Shown: piece after piece, positions 21,741 through 32,552 of the stretch
Layout: each line of letters begins with the position of its first letter
How positions within the stretch are numbered: the stretch's first letter is position 1
NCBI GenBank assembly: GCA_009801085.1
Contig: VNWV01000001.1
Location: 1,240,001-1,304,000 of the forward strand
Source of the DNA: Lasiodiplodia sp. COLG20
Lineage: Eukaryota > Ascomycota > Dothideomycetes > Botryosphaeriales > Botryosphaeriaceae
Length of the DNA: 64,000 bases
Reading direction: 5' to 3'
Program-made: the position numbers and the translations under genes
Notes under the pieces: model-generated
Databases searched by the model: none
Told to the model about the DNA's origin: nothing
The model's input: only the letters and a program-made list of their open reading frames with translations

Positions 21741-22950
21741 TAGCTGAGTGAGCGTGATAGTGCAGGTGAGCCAGACGCGCAGCGGGAGTGTGTAGTGGAG
21801 TCAACGGCGGTGTCTCGAATGCGCGCCGTGATTGCGACGAGCTGTCGGTGACACCAACAGGCGGTCGCGATCGGGATACAGGGTGTGAGAGGGTATAAGG
21901 AGACGCGCGCAGAAGCAGATGAAGGAGTGTGAAGCGCAGCGCAGATTGTGGTGATGGTAGTGGCAAAGGGCGCAGTGATAGAGAATTGAAAGCGAAGGCT
22001 TTCGCGGTGGCCCAAAATGGAACACCACCTGATGACCTCATCAGCGGCCCAGGCTCCAGCGCAATCTGCCGCGTCTGACCGCCCGGACACGCTCGCTGCC
22101 CCTCGAACGCGTGGACGCGTGCCGGCCTCGCTTGTGCTCTCCGGCATTTCCCAACCGCTTCTCCGCATTTCCAAACGACATGCTGTGCGGCACCACCCGT
22201 CCATTTGAGCTGAACCCACCCCACGGCTTTGTGCCCTGTTTGGACACAGCAGCCGAGAACTCCCGAAAGATAATACGAAGCAGGCCTCTTGGCCTTGCTC
22301 TTGGGTCTCACGATACTTCTGTGCGGCTCTCGAGCCTCGCGCCTAGTCACGCGCTTGGCCCGACTCATGGCACGGCTGCTGCCTTCTGATTGATGGAATA
22401 TCGACATCTTACCCGCTTAACTCCCAAAAGCCGGTGGATGTGCCAGCCACACGCCACCTTCACACCGCACGCAGGTACCCCACCACTTAAGCACCGCCTG
22501 GTCTTAACCGCGCATCCCTCCATTATGGAACAAGGACCAGCCAGCGAGCTTGCGTGAACCACCGCTCACACGTATACCTATTATACCCTATTTCAGTCCT
22601 ACTGTCTCGGATGAGCGAAAGTATGGCCTTCTGCTCGTATTCCTTCAAGCTTTGTTTCTTCCGCGAGGAGGCTTTGCTCACGGCTTGCTCCAGCCGAGCA
22701 TACGTCAGTGCCGCTGCAGGGGCCTGCCATGACGAAATGCATTCCGTGGGCGCGGCTTTATTACTCTGCGGGAACGATGCTGTACGGAATGGCGCGGGCA
22801 GACAAGGTTTCGCGGACTAATGCGCCGAGGCCGTTTCCCCAGTTCTCTCCACGCGGGCGGTGTCCGCCCACCGGGGCCCCTCATTAGCTTTCCTGATCTC
22901 GCGTAGATCCCTCCCCAGGTCCGGCCATCTCGTACTTCCGTTTTCTACAT
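21741..22950. other. Intergenic region between divergent rad26 and GH93 genes
   Basis: About 1.2 kb without a supported gene. The tract is GC-rich near rad26, and long open frames on the minus strand simply extend into GC-rich DNA without motifs. It should contain the promoters of both neighbours. Confidence 0.5.
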
Positions 22951-22956
22951 AGTACC

Positions 22957-22963
22957 TATAAAA
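22957..22963 (+). promoter_or_regulatory. TATA box of the GH93 gene
   Basis: TATAAAA lies 48 bp upstream of the ATG at 23011, in a context (CATAGTACC before it) free of competing elements. The spacing implies a very short 5' leader. Confidence 0.5.
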
Positions 22964-23010
22964 CCGGTGGGTAGCTGCAACATGTGCTCAGCAAGCAATC
23001 GCCTTTCAAG

Positions 23011-24152
23011 ATGCGCTTCTCTCTCGCCCTCGCCGCTGCGGCGCTGTCGCACTTTGCGCAGGCCCTCGATCATGTCACCATCTTCTCCCCGCCCTCGGAC
23101 TACAACATTCCCAGGACCCTGTACGCAAGGACGCTGTACCTAGAGCAGGAAGATGCACTGCTTGCCACATGGGAGAACTACTCGCCCGAGCCCCCGCTCG
23201 TTTGGTACCCCATCTACCGCTCTGACGACAAGGGTGAGACGTGGTACGAGATCTCAAAGGTCAACGACACTGTGAACAACTGGGGCAACCGCTACCAGCC
23301 CTTCTTGTACGAGCTCAAGGCTGCCTATGGCGACTACGAGGCCGGCACCATCCTTTGCGCTGGCAACGCGCTGCCCACCGACCTCAACTTCACAAAGATT
23401 GATATCTATGCCAGCAGGGATAGGGGGTGAGTCCAACAGTCTCTATTAGTTTGGACAAGCGTAGTTCTAACAGATTCAGTGTCAATTGGGAGTTTGTGTC
23501 GTCTGTCGCCAGCGGAGGCCGCGGTCTTCCCAACAACGGCGAGACCCCGGTCTGGGAGCCTTTCATCATGGAGTACAACAACCAAATCATCACCTACTAC
23601 TCGGACCAGCGCGATCCCGATCACGGCCAGAAAATGGTCCACCAGGTGTCCACCGACCTTGTCAACTGGGGCGATATCGTCGACGATGTTGCCTACGACA
23701 CTTACGATTTCCGCCCTGGCATGCCAACCGTCGCCCTTCTCCCCAACGGCCAGTACATCCTCACGTACGAGTTCCACGGCGCTGAGGAGGGCTCGTTCTC
23801 CGTCTACTACCGCCTCTCCGAAGACCCGCTTCTGTTTGACTCAGCCCCCGGCCAGGTCATCCGCACCCAGTCCAACACTGTTCCCGTCGGTTCGCCGTAC
23901 GTCGTCTGGACTCCGGCTGGCGGCGAGAACGGCACCATTGTTGTCAGCTGCGGCACCAAGTCGCAAGTCTTCATCAACCGGGCGCTCGGCCATCCGGATG
24001 CTTGGTACGACTTGGAAACGGTTGAGAGCACCTCATACACGCGCAGCTTGATGACGCTGGGCACTGAGGGAGAGATTCTCATCGCAGGTGGTGGTGTCTT
24101 GAACGGCGAGAGCAACAGCGTGACCGTCAGCACTGTCAACGTTGCTGCTTAA
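23011..24152 (+). CDS. GH93 exo-alpha-1,5-L-arabinanase, secreted
   Basis: Two exons encode about 364 aa. The start ATGCGCTTC at 23011 opens a classic signal peptide (MRFSLALAAAALSHFAQA, cut near residue 18). The mature protein is a beta-propeller of the GH93/sialidase superfamily, with repeated SxDxGxTW-like elements (RSDDKGETWYEIS and a second across the intron) and VWEPFIMEYNNQIITYYSD, typical of GH93. This family releases arabinobiose from linear arabinan side chains of pectin, outside the cell. Exon 1 ends at 23426 (GTGAGT). Two acceptors six bases apart, 23473 and 23479, both keep the frame, giving 364 or 362 aa. N-glycosylation sites are present. A GST and a pectin methylesterase lie downstream on the same strand. 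Confidence 0.88.
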
Positions 24153-24171
24153 ACAACCACTTGACCTTGTA

Positions 24172-24177
24172 AATAAA
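24172..24177 (+). terminator. AATAAA polyadenylation signal of the GH93 gene
   Basis: AATAAA occurs 20 bp after the GH93 stop codon, and a second AATAAA follows about 20 bp later. This fits the 3' end of that transcript. Confidence 0.45.
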
Positions 24178-24529
24178 GATGACTAAGTAATAAAAGAAGA
24201 TTCAAATTTCTAGCAGCTGATTGATTGCGCACATCCCTTGCGACACCTTCGCACTCGGGGATTGGTAAGCTCCGATGCAGTGAGTGCGGGGCGAGGGTGG
24301 CTTAGTCATTGCGGGGAATTGCGTGCTTCACGATGATGACGGGACCTTTGTCTCATCGTCAACTTGTATCGCGCGACTTCCGGCTCCACAGTTCTTGCTC
24401 CGATCTATAAGAACTCGTAAATCTCAATTCGAGCTTCCGGAAACAAAGCCACTGCATAACCGAATCCTTTCATCATCCTTCGCAACAGCCCCCCACTTCC
24501 TTCACGTGCAAAAAAACTACCCTCTCAAC

Positions 24530-25328
24530 ATGTCCTACCTCTACGGCGACGACACGCCTGCGGACGTGAAGAATGCCAAGGGTTTGCACCTCGTCACTCA
24601 GAGCACTCCCAACGGTCAGAAGGTCCAAATCTTTTTGGAAGAGCTCGCCGAGGTCTACGGCATCGACTGGACCACGACCCTGATCAACATCGCCACGAAT
24701 GAGCAGAAGAAGGAGTGGTTCCTGCGTCTAGACCCTAACGGCCGCATCCCCATCCTTATCGACAACACACAGAACCCGCCTTTCCCCGTTCACGAGACGT
24801 CGGCGGAGCTTCTGTACCTGCTCAAGAAGTACGACAAGGATGACGTCTTCGGTTTCAAGGACGATCTCGAGCGTAGCCAGGCGCTGCAGTGGCTCTTTTT
24901 CTGGCACGGTAAGCATTTCCCCGGGAATTATGACCTAGTTACACGAATGTTTGCTAATGACGTAAACGATGATAGGTAGCGGAGCGCCTTACCAGGGACA
25001 GCTGAACCACTTCGGCAAGTTCGCCAAGGAGAAGATTCCGTACGCCATCGAGCGCTTCAAGAATGAAACGCTGCGGGTGTATGGTGTACTAGAGATTCAC
25101 CTGTCGGGCAAGTACACTGGTGAGCCCCGCCAGTACCTAGCCGGCAAGGGCCAGGGCAAGTACAGCGTTGCCGACATCGGCACCTGGCCGTGGATTGCGA
25201 AGTGGGAGTTTAGCGGACTCAGTAAGGAGGATGTGCAGCAGTTCCCACACTTGCTCACCTGGATCGACAGGATTGCGCAGAGGTCTGCGGTCAAGAAGGG
25301 TACCGGCGAGAAGTACCAACAGAAGTAA
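24530..25328 (+). CDS. Glutathione S-transferase, Ure2/YghU-like
   Basis: Two exons (24530-24908 and 24976-25328) encode 243 aa. The N-terminal thioredoxin-like domain carries LVTQSTPNGQKVQIFLEEL, where the Thr-Pro-Asn stretch is the glutathione-binding loop of Ure2-type enzymes, and PNGRIPILIDN with the conserved cis-Pro. The HETSAELLYLL segment contains the Glu-Ser pair that binds the glutamyl part of glutathione. The helical C-terminal domain includes YSVADIGTWPWI. There is no signal peptide, so the protein is cytosolic. Likely roles are peroxide reduction or conjugation of electrophiles; a prion-like Gln/Asn tract is absent. It sits between two secreted pectin-degrading enzymes but has no obvious link to them. 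Confidence 0.9.
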
Positions 25329-25897
25329 GCACAGTCAAAGCCGAGACTGAAGGAAAACGAGAAAGTTTCAAGGAGTAAACCCTCTTTTTGTTGATGCGGG
25401 CACACATTTCTCAATGGGGCAACTTTCAGAACCAAAACTCAATTCATCTGATTTTGAAATCACTAATAAAAAGAAAGATTGGCGGATGTTTCATTGCTTC
25501 GCCAAAGCTTACCCATGCTCCCCTGGGTCAAAGCGTCGGACTCAATTCGGGGCCTTTTGAGCAGAGCAAGTTACTGGTGGAAGAAATGAATGATGCATCA
25601 GGATCCTTGTCTTCCCCACGTCCGGCTAAACCCCACACTTTCCCCAGAAAGCCATGTCCTGGGTGCCGAAATGCTTGCATGCTCCGCTATTGCTTGCATA
25701 CGAGCAGGAAAAGAAAGTCCGTTTCTCCATATCGACACGTCCCCAGCCCCTCGGTACTGCCGACCCATGCATACCGTCCCCGGCTCCTGGTGCATCTGCC
25801 GGAACATTGATAAACACGGGTTCCCAGGTACATAGATGCGATCTACGTGCTTGCTTTCCCGCTCTTTCAGTGCCAGGGACCCTGAGGTTTCGTCATA
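25329..25897. other. Intergenic region upstream of pectin methylesterase
   Basis: 569 bp holding the GST 3' end and the esterase promoter. No further gene is seen. Confidence 0.5.
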
Positions 25898-27181
25898 ATG
25901 GCTGCATTTTCTTCGCTGAAATCGTTGACGTCTGTCCTATCTCTGCTTCTACTCTCTGCAATCCCGCACTCCTCCGCGCTCGATACCTACAGCCGTGCAG
26001 AATGCCAGGCACCAACAGCAGACCCTCTGGACGGTTGCGAAGCCGGGACATTGCTCGTGAGCCCCAACAGCACCATCAGTAGCGGCAGCAACACCACCTT
26101 CACCTCGATCCAATCCGCCATCCTCTCCCTCGGCAACACCACCACACCCGCAACCATCCTCATTCTCCCGGGCACCTACACCGAGCAAGTCAACATCACG
26201 CGGCCGGGGCCGGTCACGCTTCTCGGCCAAACCTCTTCGCCCAACAATGCCACCACCAACGGCGTTACCATCTTGTGGCGAGAGGCGACCGGCAATGCGG
26301 TCAACAGCTTCGACAACGCCTACACATCCGTTCTGACCGTCGCGCCGACGCTCGAGAGCAGTCTGACAGGCAGCGGGCCCACGGGTTATGCAGTGCCGGC
26401 GGGAACACCTTTTGGCAACGCCGATTTCCGCGCCTACAACGTCGATTTCGTGAACGACTACGCGCCGTACTCGGCGGGGCCGAGCCTGGCCATCAGCGTT
26501 AGCTACGCGAATGCCGGGTTCTACTACTGCGGGTTCTATAGCTATCAGGATACAGTGAGTTCAAAAAAAAAAAAAAAAAAAACACTGCACCCCTTCTTTT
26601 GCAAACGATTGACTGACCTGCAACAGATCTACATCGGCAAGCTCGGCAACGCCTACTTCTACGACTCCGCCATCGCCGGCCAGACCGACTTCCTCTACGG
26701 CTTCGGCACCGCGTGGATCCAGTCCTCGCTGCTCTCGCTCCGCTCCTGCGGCGGCGGCATCACCGCGTGGAAGGGCACCAACACGACCTTCGAGAACAAA
26801 TACGGCGTCTACATCCACGACTCCGAGGTGCGCAAGGCCAACTCATCGCTCGCCATCGCCGGCCTGTGTCCGCTCGGCCGCCCGTGGAACGCTCAGCATC
26901 GCAGCATCTTCGCCGATACCTATCTGGACGACTCGATCAAGAGCAGCGGGTATATCCCTTGGGGTTCGACGGATCCGAGGACGAATAATTATACCTTCAT
27001 GGCTGAGTTTGGCGATTTTGGGCCGGGCTGGAATGAGACGGGGAGGAAGGTGACGAATGTGACGAGGCTGTTGACGAGGGAGGAGTATGAGCCGTATGAT
27101 AGTTTGAGCAAGGTGTTCCAGTGGCCGTTTAGCGGCGAATTTGGGAATACGGCATGGATTGATGCAAGCCCGGAGGCGTAG
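25898..27181 (+). CDS. Pectin methylesterase (CE8), secreted
   Basis: Two exons (25898-26554 and 26627-27181) encode about 403 aa. A hydrophobic signal peptide (SVLSLLLLSAIPHSSA) is cut near residue 28. The right-handed beta-helix carries the esterase signatures: TSIQSAILSL and PGTYTEQVNI early on, then YQDT (oxyanion Gln), GQTDFLYG (catalytic Asp region, for the usual DFIFG) and RPWNAQHRSIFADTY with the substrate-binding Arg and Trp. The enzyme removes methyl groups from homogalacturonan in plant cell walls and makes it accessible to lyases. Several Asn-X-Ser/Thr sites suit secretion. The 72-bp intron is itself in frame and stop-free and contains a 20-A run, so an automatic caller may translate through it. 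It lies about 1.7 kb downstream of the GH93 gene. Confidence 0.92.
   Translation: MAAFSSLKSLTSVLSLLLLSAIPHSSALDTYSRAECQAPTADPLDGCEAGTLLVSPNSTISSGSNTTFTSIQSAILSLGNTTTPATILILPGTYTEQVNITRPGPVTLLGQTSSPNNATTNGVTILWREATGNAVNSFDNAYTSVLTVAPTLESSLTGSGPTGYAVPAGTPFGNADFRAYNVDFVNDYAPYSAGPSLAISVSYANAGFYYCGFYSYQDTVSSKKKKKKTLHPFFCKRLTDLQQIYIGKLGNAYFYDSAIAGQTDFLYGFGTAWIQSSLLSLRSCGGGITAWKGTNTTFENKYGVYIHDSEVRKANSSLAIAGLCPLGRPWNAQHRSIFADTYLDDSIKSSGYIPWGSTDPRTNNYTFMAEFGDFGPGWNETGRKVTNVTRLLTREEYEPYDSLSKVFQWPFSGEFGNTAWIDASPEA
26555..26626 (+). other. 72-bp in-frame intron with A20 run
   Basis: Donor GTGAGT and acceptor CAACAG flank an insert of exactly 24 codons without a stop, encoding a poly-lysine stretch from A20 at 26563-26582. 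Removing it restores QDT-IYIGKLGNAYFYD, the conserved pectin methylesterase core. Confidence 0.85.
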
Positions 27182-27458
27182 AGGGCAGGGCCGGTGCTTA
27201 GCTGCAAGGCGTAGGCACTTGGCAAATAGAAACGTTGATCCATGGCTTACTAAAGGGATGTCGCCCCACTATGCTTGCATCTCATGCACAAGCTCTTGTA
27301 ATCCGCGAGGCTGAATCTTTTTCGCTTCCCCACCTTAACCCCTCTTCGCCCACAGCCTTCTTTTGCGAACCGGTTACTCTGTTGTTCTTTTGTCCTGGGT
27401 CAGACTGTACATACCTACTCTCAAAATTGCGTCTTGCATGATCTTGGTGCTCCCGACT

Positions 27459-30400
27459 ATGAATCCAAGCGAAGATACAGATTTGCACAAGGCCAGCGAT
27501 CAGGAAGATGCATCGACGCTCTTCCAGCCTCAAGCCCTCTTGCGTCCGCGACCAGCAACCATCCATTCAGAGCAGCCGGAAGTCTTGCCAAACTCCTCCC
27601 GGACCCAGGGATCGGTCGATGAAGGCTTTCCCTCTGCTGCGCGACTTACAATTTGGGTCAAGGCATCCGACTGGGCAATTTCGATCAGCCCGCACCTCCA
27701 ACCACTTCTAACCAGAATGTTCGACCCATACTCAGCATCAAATCCGAAGAAGTACCCCTGAGATTCGGCTGTCCGTACTTCAAGCGTTCGCCAAACGAAC
27801 AGCCTAAGCTAAGGTCTTGTGTTCATCCTGGTTTTAAGACCATTGCGCGTTTAAAGTAAGCAGCTAAAAGTATATTACGATAGCTATCTCTAACATGGCC
27901 AAGGGAACATCTATATAGACATCACATGCAGCTTCGGTGCTTTACATGCAACGAAACTTTCAAAAACGACGAAGTCGCCCTCGAGCAACATCGTTCTGCG
28001 AGACATATCTGTACCTTCCGCGAGTGCCAGAGAGACTATGGGGACGGACTTGACCAGGACCAGAGAAGCTGGCTGAAGAAGAGAGAGCGGAAAAGTGATA
28101 CGAGAACAGACGAAGACAGATGGAGAGATGTATACCAGATATTATTTCCGGATGATGAGGCGGCACCCACCCCTTGTAAGTTAGGCTTATCTTGTTGTGC
28201 CAGATTAACGAATATTTACTCTTCGCAGATTGCGACCAATCAGAGCAAGAAGGCTACCATCGGTACAATATTGGCGCCACTTCAGGTGAAGCCTGGGCCG
28301 GTTCGGCCCAGCAAATGAAGGAGCTCATGTACGATGTAGAAGATGAACTCTTTGGAGAATTCTACTTGGACCAGAACGAGGATGAGTGTGTCTCAGAGCA
28401 TGAGCAACACATGCCTGGGTTTGGAAGTAACGTTACCATGTCCTTACACGGCCTTAACGACCGGCTCAATGAATCACAAGAACCGCCACCTGGGCCCGAA
28501 CCTCCAGCTGATGCAGGCGCTACGGCGGATGATATCTGGGGATTCGGGGATGAAGAGGATAAGAAGAAGAAGAAGAAGAAGAAAAAGGGCAAATTTGACC
28601 CTGATCCTGAGTCTGAGCCTGAACCCGAACCCGTCCATGGTTGTTCCTAGCCCTGACTCTGACCCCGACCCGGAACCTGTTATCGTTGATCATGAACCTG
28701 AAGCGCTTGTGGAACCATACGTGTCTTCGTCTTCTTCAGAACAAGAACCAATGGGGATGCTCGCCTCGGATTTTCCTGCGGTTGAAGAGCTCACTTCTGA
28801 AAAATTTACTCTAGTTGACTCGACACCAGCAGGAACAACACTGATAGACACTCAAACCGAAGCAATGGCACTTGAGGGTCAGTTACCCTTCACAAACCCA
28901 GGGTCTTCCGAGCAACATCTTGACACAGGATACGACTATGCATCGGTCGTGTCTAATGATGAAGACATTGCTTCAAAGAGCGGGAGCAAACGTTCGCACG
29001 AGGAGATAGCGGCGGTCAAAGAACTCGGACACTTCTTTGCCGAGCTAGAGGACCTACGCCCATTGCATCAGGAACTGTTAGAGAAACTTGGTCCAAAGCG
29101 GTTTTCTGATAACTACCGGAGAGTTCTGAAATTTTACTTCGTGGAATTGCAGAGGGAGGCCAAAACTGTCGTCGAAAAGCAAACAGCGCTTGTTCTAAGA
29201 AAACGTTTTAACCGGGAAACTATTGGACAAAGGATCGCTAACATTATGCAAACCACTTGCAAGGATGATTCGTCACATCTGGATCAGCTTTCATCTCAGA
29301 AGGTCCAAAAGAGAATTGGAGATTGGCTTGCACAGCTATGCAACACAGCACCTCAGCAAAGTATAGACGAGCAGAACGATAACGAAAGCAACAATGAGGC
29401 TGAAGATGAAGAGCTTTTTGAAGATATTAGCATCGCCAGTATCGAACAGGCCAAAGCATTTCTGCGGCGGGGGGATCCTTTCCAGACTCTGGTTCTTCAG
29501 TTACGTCTCTTAGCTCTTCCACTTTCCATTCGGGATATACTCGACATGGCCTCTAGAAATTCGATTTCCATTTCCTCAGTCAATGATAATTCGTTGATGA
29601 ACAGGGTAAAGGCTTTCATAGAAGATCATACTAGAGTGGAATGGGACTGGTGGCCTCTGATGCCTCGAGTGCCGGATATTACACGAAACAGATGCCGGCT
29701 TCAGTGGAAGGTAAGCGCAGGATGATATCTCAAGATATGGTGTTTAGAGTATGCTAATATTTTTTCAGATTTGTTGCCAAGTTCTGTATAGTGAGATTTC
29801 TCCCGAAGATGCGGAGTCTCTATGGAATGTCCTCGCAATTATGAACGATAACTCGCCGAAATGTTCTGATTACGGGGTAAATCCGAAATTACCCAGCACA
29901 AGTAGCCCTTCCGTCAGCTTTCCCGAGAGGATTCGGTATTGGGCAAAACAGAGTCTTGCAACTTCTTCATTTGCGCCAAACCCTTCGACAGCACAGCAGC
30001 GATATACACCTCCTGGGGCGGCAAGGGCTTCCGGTAATCAGTCGAACTCCAACTCTAATCAAGGCACATCAGCGATACCGCCTTCGAATGCAGTACAGAG
30101 CGGAGGGCTCCCACAAGCTTATGGCGTTGATCACAATGGCACTCCTGGGTTTCACAACAATGATCCACGTATCATCTTTGGCATACGAAGCAAACATGGG
30201 TTGGATCATATCGAGACCATCGGAACCAGGGACGATCTAGATGATTCGTCATTCTTTGGGGAGCTCAACAGTCGACATGGCGCTTACCGTCCCTTTATGA
30301 ACCGATGGCTATCACCATTTCGTTTCCGATACTGCAATTTTGTCCGAGTAAGCTTATCTGCATGGACGCGCCATTTGTGAGACTAACTACGCTAGTTTGA

Positions 30401-30894
30401 GCATGTGTTTGACGACCCGCTTTTCTCCAGTGAGGAGGGACTGCCAGCTTGGCTCAACAGCGCCAACATTTACGAGCATGATCCAGACTACGACTATAGC
30501 CCAAAGCCACCCCGGGCGAAAAATCCGCCGATTGATTCCAAGCTATTTTCTGCCTGTCTGGCCGCATGCAATACCAGGTGTGGTTGGTCTTCCATGTCGG
30601 GAATTCTCCACAAGTGCCGCTTTCTGTCCAAAACTTCTCAAAAGTCCCAGAAAAAAGACGGCCTTGACCAAGGATGATCGTGTCATGTTCGGAATTGAGG
30701 CCGAATATGCTTTGTCCTTTGCAATGCTTTTCGTCTATCATGCCGTCCTTATACTCGCCGCTTTTGCCTTCTGGATATGCTGGTTGAAGAATCATTCAGA
30801 TGATTTGCAGAATGCGTCTGTACCAATTTTCACGGTATTGGGATTGATGGGAGCATTTTGGGGACTTTTGGGTGGGCGTCTCGGAGCAGTCTGA
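27459..30894 (+). CDS. Zinc-finger and C-terminal two-TM fungal protein, frame disrupted twice
   Basis: I do not know a name for this protein, but the layout recurs in filamentous fungi. A zinc-finger-like part spans about 27716-28175 (GCPYFKRSP, EHLYRHHMQLRC, then CX2CX12HX4H) and is joined by an intron at 27856-27903. An acidic low-complexity region follows (28229-28800), then a helical middle (28800-29710). A Ser/Asn-rich region covers 29769-30347, including RFRYCNFVRFEHVFDDPLF across the 30348-30395 intron. Two membrane helices end the protein (YALSFAMLFVYHAVLILAAF and VPIFTVLGLMGAFWGLLGG). The frame shifts once near 28570-28650 and again near 30578-30660. Each shift could be a very short intron (28611-28650, 40 bp; 30578-30614, 37 bp), a one-base indel in a repeat, or decay. 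The first exon (ATG 27459, intron 27657-27715) is tentative. Confidence 0.6.
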
Positions 30895-31208
30895 TGTATC
30901 TTAAGATTCGGGGCAACACACCTTCTTCATTCTTTTGGTTTTTGCTCGATGAAATCTAATAGTAGAATACCGCGGCAGTTTTCTGCTGGCCACCTGCTGT
31001 TCGTGTCCATCCCAATGCTCACATTTCTATGGCTGTTTCCGCATCCTGGTCGATGTTTGCCTTCCAGCCGCCCTAAGCCGAACCTGATGGAGCGAATTCC
31101 AACCACATGATAATGAAGCTCTAGCCTTGCTAGTATTCGTGTGAAACTGACCGTCAAAATCCAGTCGAGTCCCTAATTATATCAGATAGCAACACGCAAG
31201 CGGAGGCT
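30895..31208. other. Convergent intergenic gap
   Basis: 314 bp between the ends of the zinc-finger/TM gene and the AlkB gene. It holds only 3' ends as far as I can see. Confidence 0.5.
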
Positions 31209-32552
31209 TTAATCCCAGACTTGGCGGCAACTGATATTGATCCGTTTCGCGCTCATGTATCCCTTCCACTTCGCATACGCCTTCTGCTCTTCCTCGGTAG
31301 CACCCGGCGTTCCCACCGGCCACTTCGCCAACGGCTCCGGACAGGTGCCCGCAATCGTCCGCGGCATCGCGTGCCACGCCCACCTCGCCTCCTTTGACAG
31401 CAAGATGCAGTCTCCGCTCCGAACCCTGATAGCGACCGTCTTGTCAGGCCTACGCCTAGGCTCGAGGCGCGGTTGCTGGTCTCCCTCGCCCTCTTGCCCA
31501 CCCGCCGGGGCTTCCGCGCCCGATGGCTCCTCCTCGCCACCATCTCCTCGGTCATCCTCCCTCTCGATGACGAAGATTCCCTCGCAGCCAAGCGTGAACG
31601 AGGCCAGTGCGCGCTCGCAGAACTCGCTGACGTCGCGGTGGACGGGCATGTAGTCCTTGCCCGAGTAGATGAGCACGACGCCCGACTCGGGCCGGATGTG
31701 GGGGAACAGGCCCGTGACGAGGCGCGCCAGGTCGTGCGGGAAGGGCGTGCGGGTGATGCCGTAGCTGCGCGTCGGCCAGTCGTACTGCTCGCCCAGCGTC
31801 AGCCACCGCAGCTTGCTGGCCAGGAACTGCGCCATGTTCAGCGGCTTCCTGCCCGACGCCGCGTCCTTCGGGTGGAGCAGTTGCGACGGGGACGACTGGG
31901 CATAGCTGAAGAAGGAGCACGACGGCACCGAGGTTTTAGTGGTGGCTGTTGCATCGATATCTTTGGAGTCGGTGGGGTCTTCCGACCTTGCAGGTGGATA
32001 GGGAATGCGATAGTCTGCCTCGAGGTTGATTTTATGTTTCGGGTCCGCCAAGTCTCTGTGCATCAACTGGGATGTGTACAGTATCTGGGTCTCCATGGGA
32101 AGGATTCCGGGCACTATCTGAAGGCCTGCGAGCCAATGAGTTTAGAATACTTTGTTGAAAATTGCAATTAGACCCACCAGGGATGTCCTTATGCTCGTAG
32201 ATGGTAGCATCCTTAAATTTCGTTTTTGGTAGACTCTCGGCGCTTAAGTGCGGTAGGGCTGCTTTCTGGTATTCGGTGCATGCATTTTCTACAATGGATG
32301 CAGAAATGCTGCCTGCAGGGCGCCAGATGTCACGCTGTTTCTCGCTAAGCTCACGGCCGAAATACAAAATGTCATCGTCCTGCTCTAGGTCTGCTCGTTT
32401 CACTTTGTTGTAGTGCAAGTAAGCTTCCTGGATGGGTATCGGTGGTAGAGCGTGCGTGTCATGATGATGGGATTTCTAGCGATGGTTAGTTAAGCGCCCC
32501 TGGGGACCATGCATGCTTCACGTGGCATTACCGCTTCCGAGGAGAACTCCAT
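31209..32552 (-). CDS. abh1: AlkB-family 2-oxoglutarate/Fe(II) dioxygenase (ALKBH1/Abh1-like)
   Basis: Three exons (32552-32532, 32475-32178 and 32125-31209) encode 411 aa. The first exon is only seven codons (MEFSSEA). Introns are 56 and 52 bp and phases agree. The double-stranded beta-helix shows the metal triad: His-x-Asp in MPVHRDVSEF and the distal His in WAWHAMPRTIAGTCP. The 2-oxoglutarate-binding Arg is in RINISCRQVW at the C-terminus. The preceding nucleotide-recognition region has WPTRSYGITRTPFPHDL. The order and spacing match the ALKBH1 branch, whose members demethylate or oxidise modified tRNA and DNA bases in nucleus, cytosol or mitochondria. A Glu/Gly-rich insert of about 35 residues interrupts the core between the two halves of the metal site. 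Substrate is not deducible. Confidence 0.85.

Noticed and set aside
21601..22407. 268-codon minus-strand frame upstream of rad26
   Set aside because: GC-rich, motif-free, overlaps the rad26 start in another frame.
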